DNA of 64,000 nt from Siphonodentalium dalli (taxonomy: Eukaryota; Mollusca; Scaphopoda; Gadilida; Siphonodentaliidae). Below the pieces are notes generated by a model, which ran no database searches, was not told the origin of the DNA, and saw only the letters and a program-made list of their open reading frames with translations. Every line of letters starts with the position of its first letter. Positions within the stretch are counted from its first letter, which is position 1. Below, piece by piece: positions 37,001 through 49,000 of the stretch. The stretch covers positions 206,484,978 to 206,548,977 of the forward strand of contig CP136066.1 in the NCBI GenBank assembly GCA_032622095.1, read 5' to 3'. The translations under genes and the position numbers were made by a program.

Positions 37001-40000
37001 GCCGCCGATGTGCTTTATAACATTATTTCATCTTCTTGCCACCGATGTGCTTTATAACATTTCATCTTCTTGCCACCGATGTGCTTTATAACATTATTTC
37101 ATCTTATTGCCACCGATGTGCTTTATAACATTATTTCATCTTATTGCCACCGATGTGCTTTATAACATTATTTCATCTTCTTGCCACCGATGTGCTTTAT
37201 AACATGATTTCATCTTCTTGCCACCGATGTGCTTTATAACATTATTTCATCTTATTGCCACCGATGTGCTTTATAACATTATTTCATCTTCTTGCCCCCG
37301 ATGTGCTTTATAACATGATTTCATCTTATTGCCACCGATGTGCTTTATAACATTATTTCATCTTATTGCCACCGATGTGCTTTATAACATTATTTCATCT
37401 TATTGCCACCGATGTGCTTTATAACATTATTTCATCTTATTGCCACCGATGTGCTTTATAACATGATTTCATCTTCTTGCCACCGATGTGCTTTATAACA
37501 TTATTTCATCTTCTTGCCACCGATGTGCTTTATAAGATACTCACTCTGACTTGGAAACTGCACGAATTATCTCTCACTTTGATTTCATCTTCTTGCCACT
37601 GATGTGGTTTAGAACATTCTGGAACAGGATCTTTCTTTTTTCGGAAGCTCAGCCTCCGTTTAAGATTTTCCATCTTTGACCTGAAATGAATACCGGTAAA
37701 TATAAACTCAATGAAAGACAAATATTTCATTTATGAATTCAGTGCCAGAAATGACGATGTAAGCTTTCTATTGAATGGTTCAGGGAAGATAATCGTCGTC
37801 AATTTACAATATTTTCAAACAAATACAGTAATGCCCTATATAATAATCGACTCCTTAACCACAGCAGAATTTTGTGTAATTTTTCAGGATTTAGTCGGAA
37901 ATATGGCTTGTTGCCATTCATCGGAAAGTTCTAAGTGAGGGCTTTCCGATGAATGGCAACAAGCCATACATGTATTTCCGACTAAACCCAGAAAAATTAC
38001 CCATAATTCTTCTGTGGTTAAGGAGTAGATACGTTAGGTGCCAGCATACATATGGCAACACCCTTGTCTGATTGTTAACCCCTACATGATTGGAGTTGAG
38101 CTGGTGGAGCATTAAAGACCCTGTGCCAGTGCATTCAATTATATATTCGGCTTCCATATAGGGAGCCTCGCATATACATGTTTTGAGCGTTTCGTAGATT
38201 AGCCCAAAACTATTGTCTGTAGCGTATCGTGTGAATACAACTGAGTTGTCTAGAGTATCAGTAGGTAATTGGCTACGATAATTGGAGTTCACGGAGTGAG
38301 TGAGTAATTTCGTTAGCGCATCATAAAGTTGGGTCACTTTAGCCAGTTTTTCGCTAGGAGTGACAACTTAAATTCCTAGTACAATGAACAGCAACGACTT
38401 AGGCAAACGCATCGAAGTGGCAGTTAGGAAATCTCAGGACAGTTTATTGACACAATTTAATGGAATGTTAACCACTCAGTTGACCAGTCTTAAAGCTGGA
38501 ATCGTCGAGAGCCAACGAGAAATTTCCAAAACACAAATTCTTAGTTCGAAAGAAAAGGATGTACATGTGTTCAAACGATCCAGAAACGGAGCACATTTCA
38601 AATTCAACGAAGTTCAGCCTGTTCAGGACAATATCACAGAGGCCAAATGGCATATCGACCATGGACAGCAGAACACATCGAAAGCCGCGGACTGTTTGTC
38701 AGAAGGTTTGAACAATAATAAAGTTAGACAGAAAATGGTTAAGCTGTCCGGCCCGTCCGAGCTCGGTTGGAGTGTAGTTCCAGAATACCAGAAGCACAGC
38801 CTGGCAAGCGGAGATCCGTCACATTGGAAATACGCCCGCCCCAAGTAAACAGAATACCACTTCACTCAAAGCAAAGCTAAGTATTCCTTCTTATTATCCC
38901 CAGATCGGGGTTAAATTTAATGAGAGGGACGAGGGTGAATGTCGTATTGGCGATAAAAGCGCAACAAATAACGAACACGCAGGCGAAATGCACGTAGAAG
39001 AAATACACGTTGATAAATGCGCGTTCACGATCGTATCAGTAGGCTCTCTAAAGGAGAGTATTTCATGTTGGAAAGAAGCCGGGGCTTCAAATTACATCAT
39101 TTCAGTAATAGAACACGGTTATCGTTTGCCATTTGTAGAAATTCCCATACCAATTGAATTAAAAAACAACAAATCTTCCAATGACAATAGTGAGTTTGTA
39201 AACAAAGAAATAACCAAACTTTTGTCAAAAAATCATGTGACAGCGGTCAAAGAACCGCCTATGGTGATTAACCCATTGACGGTGGCAACGAATCGAAATG
39301 GCAAGCGTAGACTTGTTTTAGACTGTAGGCATTTGAACGATAACCTCGCAAAATACAAATTCAGGTTTGAAGACAGCTCTGTCGCAAGACAGATTTTCGA
39401 AATCGGTGATTTTGCCGTAGATTTTGACCTTGAAGGCGCGTTCCATCATATTTGTATCGCGGACGCTAGCAAAACCTATTTAGGTTTCAAATGGACACAC
39501 AACGGGACCGATACGTATTTCGTTTTCAACGTTTTACCGTTTGGAATTTCCACGGCTGGCCAAATATTCACAAAGCTGACTAGAGTCATGGTGAAATATT
39601 GGAGAAACGACGGTATCAAAGTCGTTATGTATTTGGACGACGGTTTGGCGGGCGCGCGCGGAAAAGACGCGACGCAAGAGGTCAGTGACAGAATACGCGG
39701 CGACTTAACCAAATTCGGTTTCATAATATCAAATGAGAAAAGTCACTGGGAGCCTACTCAAGTTACGAAATGGCTCGGTTTAGAGTGGGATTTCGAAGTC
39801 GGACGCGTTTGCGTGAGTGAAGACCGACTAGACGCATTTCTAGTCGGGCTGCAGCGTTTGCAGCTTATCATGGCTTCCGCCCACCATATGGTGCCAGCAA
39901 GATTGCTTGCAGGCATTTTGGGGCAATTAGCCTCAATGAACGAAGGGATCGACGCGCCAACCAGTTTGCACACGCGATATTTACATATGTGTTTAAACCA

Positions 40001-43000
40001 GAAAGTGTGCTGGAACGCACCAGTTCTTATCTCCCCAGAAGCTCGGGAGGAGTTAACATATTGGGCCGCGAATATACAGCGGGCAAATGGGCAAGATCTA
40101 GTTAGATCAGAGCCAGATGTGTACACCGGAAGCGCATATACAGACGCATCCGACACAGGGTACGGAGGTTACCTGGTGTTAGCGCAGGGGGCCTCTGATC
40201 CCAGGCGTATAGCACGCCCGGTGGAGGCCCTAGGGGGCTCGGATCCCAGACGTATAGCACGCCTGGTGGAGACCTCAGAGGTCTCAACATCAAGGTGCAG
40301 TGTTCACCCAGTTGAGACCCAGGGCGCAGGGGCGACAGCCGCCTACCCCATAGTGGGAAGAGGTCCCGTAGCAATCGGGACCTGGTCGGCTACAGAAGCC
40401 GGAAGTAGCTCCACATGGAGAGAGCTAGAAGCTGTGAATAGAGTTTGTAAATCAAATTCAGCGGCCATGTCGGGAGGAAGGTTCATGTTATACACCGACA
40501 ATAAAGCCGTCGTGAGCGTGATTACGAAGGGCAGTAGTAAAGAGCATTTACAAAAAGTCGCGCTTGATATAGAATCAACGCGCGTTGAAAATAATTTCAC
40601 GCTGGTACCCACATGGATACCGAGAGAACTCAATATGAGTGCAGATGCATTGAGCAGGTGTTTCGATCCCGATGACTGGTGTATCGACGTCGAAATATTT
40701 CACAAATTAAACAATTTATGGGGACCACACTCAATCGACAGATTCGCAACAGATTACAATTCTCAACTAGATAGATTTAATTCTAGATGGTGGTGCCCGG
40801 GAACCGAAGCGGTATAGACGCAATGAAGCAATGTTGGTGGGGCGAGAATAACTGGATCGTTCCTCCCCCTAGAATATTGACAGCAGTCATAAGAAAAATT
40901 CAAAATGAGCAATGTGAGAGCACCTTAATTTTTCCCATATGGAAATCTGCGCCTTTTTGGCCCTTAATCCGAGAAGCAGACGCGATATCGGATGGGAATA
41001 ACGGGTTGAAAACCCTCGGGTCTGAACACATCGTTCACCCCGGAATAGGACATAACGGCATGTTTGCACACAGTATATTGAGTTTCCAATTAGGAGCTAT
41101 CCATTTCACATATAATGTCATGTGATTAAAAACAAAATTGACTAATCTTTCGTCTTTTAGGGCTATCACAACAGATACGAACGGCGCTAGATGACACTGG
41201 CGTGTCAGAATCAAACAAAACCGACGTATTGAGAAGTAAGATGGCCGCATTGTTGTTGCGATCCCGAGCGGACAGTACAGTGTCGAAATATTATTCACAA
41301 TTCCGGCGGTGGACTGACTTTGTTCGCGGTATAGGAGGAACGGTTATGCCAGCGGATTCTGTACACGTGGCGCTATTTCTAACCAGCCTCGTGGACAACG
41401 GAAGTTTGCATAACGTGGTGTCTTCAGCAAAATACGCAATAAAATGGATTCACGAGTTACATGGACATTTGGATCCGACATCAAACGGATTCGTTACCGG
41501 AATCGTCGAGGCAGCAAAGAGATTATGTACAAAGAAAATCCAAAAGAAGGACCCTGTTTACTTTGACGACGTCATTAACATTTGTACAAAATATGCCGAT
41601 TCAACAGATTTGACAGTAATTAGAGATCTATCTATGATAGTTCTCGGATTCAGTGGATTTTTAAGGTTTTCGGAACTTCAAGCACTAAAATGCAGTAATA
41701 TTGAAATATTGCCAGATCATTTGAAATTGATTATTGAAAAGAGTAAAACAGATCAATATAGACAGGGCAACGAAATCGTGATTGCCAAAGGAAACTCAGT
41801 AGCATGTCCTTTAACAATTATTTCTAAATATATTAATGTGGCCATCTTAGATATTAAATCAGACATGTATTTCTTCAGGCCCATGTTCGGTTCAAAGGGG
41901 TCAAGCAAATTAGTATATAAGAATAAGCCCTTAAGTTATACTAGGGCTAGAGAATGTATCACAACCCGAATGAAAGAGGTTTGTGGAAAAGACGCCAATT
42001 TAGGGCTTCATTCAATGAGAGCAGGCGGCGCTACAGAAGCCGCCAGGTCTGGCGTCAACGACAGATGTTGGAAACGCCACGGTAGATGGCAATCTGAGTC
42101 CGCCAAGGACGGTTATGTAGTGGATTCGTTAGAATCAAGGTTACATGTATCCAGAAGCCTCAATTTATAAAACTTAAAATTGCATGTGTACTGTCAGATA
42201 GACAGGATATACCATTGTTACTTGATATACTTTGTCATGGCCGAAATATGCATAATTGTCATTCAGAGTGAAACAAACATTTCTCAATTCGTCTTATAAG
42301 AAATATATTAATAGATCAACCATAACCGAGCTCAAAAGAAATCTTTTGGGCAGCCGCACTTATTCTTTTGAACGTTAATTTAGCAGACACTGGCTATCTG
42401 CTCAAACATGTGTTTAGTTGTTATTTAGTTTAGTGTAGACTACATGTTTTGAGCGTTTCGTAGATTAGCCCAAAACTATTGTCTGTAGCGTATCGTGTGA
42501 ATACAACTGAGTTGTCTAGAGTATCAGTAGGTAATTGGCTAACGATAATTGGAGTTCACGGAGTGAGTGAGTAATTTCGTTAGCGCATCATAAAGTTGGG
42601 TCACTTTAGCCAGTTTTTCGCTAGGAGTGACAACTTAAATTCCACATATCTGAGTAAAAATAATTTTATATGAGTATAGTTACTAGTTACATTAGCACCA
42701 TTATGGTAATATAATTGTACAAATTAATAATTACACATCGAATAAGATTTATTACATACATATGTATAACACATTAATTAATTAAACGTTATATATAATC
42801 GCGAAGCGGACGGAAACGTCTCGTACACGCACATAAACATACGTTTCGAATGTGACATGTTACATATATATGACAACATAAAAATTATGTTCACTGGGCA
42901 TGCAGCATCCAATGCTTCCAGAGTTTTCCCCACAAAATGTGGTTTTATCTCTGGTTTATCGCAGGAATTCTAACCGGAAACTGCTGGAGATTTGTGTAGG

Positions 43001-46000
43001 ATTCTTGTGCATAGAATGACATGTTAATTATTACAGTATAATTATCGGAATTACAATATGTGAATATACTATTGAAATGAGATGCTCACACATATTAATT
43101 TGTAACGAATGTTGTATATGTTGTACATCCAGCGGTTTTTGGTGTGCCCATCTGGTGTCAACTACTGCGAATAAAGACACTGGCTATCTGCTCAAACATG
43201 TGTTTAGTTGTTATTTAGTTTAGTGTAGACTATATATATATCACTGGCTTACAATGTCAAGGTAAATATTGTTAGGCCAATGTATTTTCTTATATATGTC
43301 AGGCTCCCTATGGGAAACTCACATAAAAAAGAGAATGCATTGGCACAGGGTTTTTACAAAATTTCAGGAAGCTCCAGTCATTGAAGAGTTAAGTAAATTT
43401 TAAAGCAGACTAGGTACAGTAATGCTCTAAATAATCGACCCCTTAACCACAACATAATTATGGGTAATTTTTCAGGATTTAGTCGGAAATATGGCTTGTT
43501 GCCATTCATCGGATAGCTCTCAGTCGATGAATGGCAGGCAACAAGCCATATTTCCAACTAAATTCTGAAAAGTTAACCATAATTCTGCTGTGGTTAAGGA
43601 GTTGATTATTTAGGACATTACTTTAGTTTTGTTAATTGGGCTCTAGTTTGCCCGTGACAGGTTGTATAATTATTCAAGGGTTGCTAGGAAAGCCGCTAGA
43701 GTGAGGGTAAGTCCTAAAACCACTGGTATGCATTCAGACAATGACATTTCCTGGATACATATTGTGGAGTATGTCACAAGGACTCTACAGGTATGTCAAA
43801 CAAATATAAAGAAGAGAATCAGTGGCATATCGGCGGAATACCCAACTTAATATATTGTCTTATTATCACAGTGGAAGTTTGTAGACAGGAACAATTCATT
43901 GTTGAATGACAAGCTCCACTTACAGTATAATGTCCAAAGTAATTGACCACTTAACCACAGCAGAATTATGGGTAATTTTTCAGGATTTAGTCGGAAATAT
44001 GGCTTGTTGCCATTCATCGGAAAGCTCTCAGTCGATGAATGGCAGGCAACAAGCCATATTTCCAACTAAATTCTGAAAAGTTAACCATAATTCTGCTGTG
44101 GTTAAGGAGTTTATTATTTAGGACATTACTTTAGTTTTGTTAATTGGGCTCTAGTTTGCCCGTGACAGGCATTCACAGATCAACCGTGTCGCATCCAGTC
44201 ATCAATGTGTCGGAAAATAGAGTAATATGAAGCTATCAGGACTTGTTCTCTTAACCTCTTCGCTGCTATGATGTCCGTAACTATTACGAGCATAAAAGTG
44301 CACGTCGTGTGCTATATGGTCCATAGTACCTAGGGACCTACATCAGCAAACTCCCCGAGAGCTTTCCGATTAATGGCAACAAGCCATATTTCCGACTAAA
44401 TCCTGAAAAATTACCCATAATTCTGCTGTGGTTAAGGGGTCGATTATTTAGAGGATTACTGTAGTCAACCTAAATAACAATAACACTTTTGTACAGGTTT
44501 ATTAACAATTAAAGAAATCACTCGACTTACATATAGTCCGTAACACAGGTCCCCAGAACAAAATTTGACCCCACCCCCTATGATACTTAATCAATACAAT
44601 ACATACAGAGGTTTTCACCAAATGCAGGGTTTTTATCGATAAATTCTGTGTTTGGAATTGACGGTGTGTTTTCTCCAGTTGTTAAAATATAATTCTCCTT
44701 GGAATAACGGCAATAATCAACTAAAAATGTCTAATCAGAGGGAATTGACTGATTTATTGGTGTTATTCCCCATGAGAATTGCATTCTCATATCCTCCTTT
44801 TTTCATAATCTACAAACTAATAATCAACAATGGCTTCCTTAGTACCAAACGTGAGTGTAAAGATAGTGTATCGGTTAGCACACCAAACACTGCATCAAAC
44901 TCTACACAATCATATAACCTGACTAACCCTTTCATGACGGGAGCTACGCTGGTGCAGCATTAAAGATCCTGTGCCAGTGCATTCTCTTATATATGCAAGT
45001 CTCCCATGGAGAGCCTCGAATATATAAGAGAAGGACTGGCTTACACGGTCAAGGTAAATATTGTTAGGCCAATGTATTCTCTATATATGCGAGGCTCCCT
45101 ATGGGAGACTTGCATATATAAGAGAATGCATTGGCACAGAGTTTTCGCAAAATTTCAGGAAGCTCCAGTCACGGACGATTTAAAAGGATTAAAAAGACCA
45201 ATTAATACTCAAGGATACCTGAGATACACATGTATGCCGCATTTAAACCATATACACCCACAATTCATGTATACATGTAATGTCAATGCTTGCAATGCAC
45301 TGGGGGGGGGGGTCTGTATGTGGTGCTGAATGGCATCAAATGAGTTGAGGAACTCAAACACAAAGGTAACTGCATTCTCCCTACAACAGGAGTTCCTCAA
45401 ATCAGGTATTTACTATGGGTTAACCCTTTACCCAACAGAAGAGCCCTATGCCAATGCATTCTCTTATATATGCGAGTCGACCATAGGTCGCCTCGCATAT
45501 ATAAGAGAATGCATTGGCTTAACACATTAAAAATTATAAAATTGTTAAAGAATGTAAGAAAAAATGGTAAAAAGTGTTAAAAAAAGATTTTTTTTAGGCC
45601 AATGCATTCTCTTATATATGCGAGGCGACCTATGGTCGACTCGCATATATAAGAGAATGCATTGGCACAGGGTATAACTGTAACTATCACAATGTGGTCA
45701 AGGAGCCGGTTCCAATGATATCCATATTTGTATGGTTTTATTGAGACAGACCAAAGATATTTTAGGCTGTTGAAGCTTTATTTGGCCGGTTTTGGCCGGT
45801 TTGTTGGGTAAAGGGTTAAACCCAAAAGGACTATCCATAATCTTGCCCAAATCGAAAGGGTCACTACTGATCAGACATTCATAAAGTACAGTAATGCTCT
45901 AATTAATCGACTTCTTAACCACAGCAGAATTATTGGTAACTTTTCAAGATTTAGTCGGAAATATTACTTGTTGCCATTCATCGGAAAGCTCTCCACGAGA

Positions 46001-49000
46001 GCTTTCCGATGAATAGCAACAAGCCATATTTCCGACTAAATCCTGAAAAGTTACCCATAATTCTGCTGTGGTTAAGAAGTCGATTAATTAGAGCATTACT
46101 GTATACTTGGAAAATATATTGCCAGTTATGACAGAAACCCCCCCCCCCAAGAGCATTCCACATGAATACATGTGACCATAATAGGAACAACTTGTCACAC
46201 TATGTCGCAGAAAATATAAATATTGACCCAGTGAGCGTTTTGAAACCATATTCCGAAAACCAGAGATCCCTATCATTTTCAGCTTCCAAACACTGGCTCC
46301 ATTTGGTGTGAACAGGAAGGACTTTCAGTCATATCCTTAAATTCTTATAAAATCGTTGAAATTCTGAAAAATTCCTTTCAATTCCACTCAAACTACTTTT
46401 TGTGCTGATGAACATTAATATATATCTGCTATAATTTAAATACATGTCAATTGTGTTCTGAGAAATCCTCTGGGTATCGCATGTTTCAATATTAATGAAA
46501 TTAGTCATCAACCTAATGGTGTTATCTCCCCTGCATCACATTAACTGCTGACCTAATCCACCCTAATGTATCATACTGTTATGTAGCCATATAATTTAAC
46601 GAGAAAACTAATGTCAGAAATGGTAACGTGCTCAAGATCATATACCCATGATTGTAATTATAGATTATAAAATATATTGGTTTCATGAATGACCAACTCA
46701 TAATTCCGTTAAAACAACTAATCCTTCAGATTATTACAACAACTATATACGGCTTATCACTGAAGGTTTCTCATGCATCTCACCAGAATTCCCAACTACA
46801 CCTTTTACCGGACTCGGCCTCCCGGTCGCAGTTCGACTTTTAATCCGATCCAAAAATTCCCATTTCTATAAATAAAACACCCATGGCCAATGTATACAAA
46901 TAATCAGCGAACATTATACACGTGGTGTGCGAAATGAGCCTCATAGTAAAGCTACATGTACATATACCTATGAATAAAATCAAACATATTCCAGTCTGAG
47001 ATAACCCAGGCTGAGGGTGTCACCTACCCCCCAAATCATGAGTACCATTTAACAGAGGGGGATGGGGGGGGGGGGTGACTACTGAATGCCAGTTAACCCT
47101 TCCATGCTGGGAGCTTCCTGAATTTTTTTGGCAAAAATCATGCACCAATGCATTCTCTTATATATGCGAGTCTTCCATAGGGAGAATCTCATATATAAGA
47201 GAACTCATTGTCCTAACAATATTTACCTTGATGTTGTAAGCCAGTGCATTCTCTTATATATGCGAGGCTCCCTATTGGAGACTCTCATATATAAGAAAAT
47301 TCAGTGGCACAGGAACTTTAATGCTGCACCAGTGCAGCTCCAATCATGAAAGGGTTAACAGAGGAGATGGGGTTGACTGCTGAATGCTAGTTAACAGATG
47401 GGGGTGAAAACTGAATACCAGTTAACCCTTTACCCAACAAACCGGCCAAAACCGGCCAAATAAAGCTTCAACAGCCTAAAATATCTTCGGTCTGTCTCAA
47501 TAGAACCATACAAATATGGGTATCATTGGAACTGGCTCATTGACCACATTGTGATGGTTACAGTTATGCCCTGTGCCAATGCATTCTCTTATATATGCGA
47601 GTCGACCATAGGTCGCCTCGCATATATAAGAGAATGCATTGGCCTAAAAAAAATCTTTTTTTAACACTTTTTACCATTTTTTCTTACATTCTTTAACAAT
47701 TTTATAATTTTTAATGTGTTAAGCCAATGCATTCTCTTATATAATGCGAGGCGACCTATGGTCGACTCGCATATATAAGAGAATGCATTGGCACAGGGCC
47801 CTTCTGTTGGGTAAAGGGTTAATACAATATATGATGAAGGACATACTATTAGATTTCACACTTGAATATAATCTATTTTGACTATTTTCATCACTTTTCT
47901 CAATGATAATCAGCCAAATGATAGCACCATAACCCCTCAAATTCAATGATAAACGACGTTATGACATCTTGTGCTGGGGTGTTGACCTTATAACGGGAAT
48001 ATCACAATAACCATAAAACTGACTCAGTTGAAAGGCTATTTGAGATACAGTTATCCCGACACATTGATGACTGGATGCGACACGGTTGATCTGTGAATGC
48101 CTGTCACGGGCAAACTAGAGCCCAATTAACAAAACTAAAGTAATGTCCTAAATAATCAACTCCTTAACCACAGCAGAATTATGGGAAATTTTTCAGGATT
48201 TAGTTGGAAATATGGCTCGCTGCCATTCATCGGAAAGCTCTCACTGTGACAAGAAACAAGCCATATTTCCGACTATATCCTGAAAAATTTCCCATAATTC
48301 TGCTGTGGTTAAAGGGTCATATACTTCGGGCATTAATGTAGACCCGAAAAAGGATAACAAGGGATAAAAAAGGCCCATTCTAGCGATCAATTACCACAAT
48401 TTGTTACCATCAAATTCGCATACCAGCCTTTTAAATGAATCATGAATACCATTTAAAATGGAGGATATGAATCCTGAATAATGACTATTAACAGCGGGGT
48501 ATGAATCCAAGTATCACATGAAAATAGTTTGAATCGAGTTAACCAAGAGGATTTGGGGCATGACACAAAAGAAATTTATGTCAGTGTAAACCAACCACAT
48601 CACAGCAGGGATCAGCCAATCAGATGTTAGTCGCATGGAATGGTCCTCAAAGGGTGCATTTAGTGACATGGTCAAGGACAGCAGGCTTCCATCACTAAAT
48701 TCACCCTCTGAGGACCTCATTCTGCTTAGGCCACTTCTTCTGGGAAGTATCTAACATCTAAAATTAACATTGTTTTAGTTGCCGTTTCCCTACTGTTTCC
48801 TTTCTGTTCAGTTTAAATATCCACTAATTTGCAAAAGATCAATTGTATAATCGAGATGACATCACCAACTTCAACTGGGTAACTACAGTAATGCTGTAAG
48901 TAATCGACTTCTTAACCACAGCAGAATTATGGGTAACTTTTCAGGATTTAGTAGGAAATATGGCTGTTGCCATTCATCGAAAAGCTCTCCCCAAGCTCTC

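Larger units (their letters stand above)
38176..43232 (+). mobile_element. Ngaro-type YR retrotransposon, nearly full length
   Basis: Five kilobases with split direct repeats in the order A1 (38176-38376), coding region, B1 (42385-42442), A2 (42442-42643), B2 (43175-43232). This is the arrangement typical of Ngaro elements within the DIRS order, which integrate by a tyrosine recombinase rather than an integrase. Coding order is gag-like ORF1, RT-RNase H, tyrosine recombinase; I see no methyltransferase domain. A1 and A2 differ by one indel in 200 bp, so insertion was recent. It splits a family E MITE without an evident target duplication and lies in the numb intron between exons 2 and 3, antisense to numb. 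A dinucleotide insertion near 40813 breaks ORF2. Confidence 0.93.

Noticed and set aside
36261-37535. CRISPR-like array of regularly spaced 37-bp units
   Set aside because: Units are contiguous without variable spacers and the context is a eukaryotic intron.
38384-42170. DIRS1-like or Crypton classification of the retroelement
   Set aside because: Split direct repeats in A1-B1A2-B2 order and the lack of a methyltransferase domain favour Ngaro. The presence of RT-RNase H excludes Crypton.
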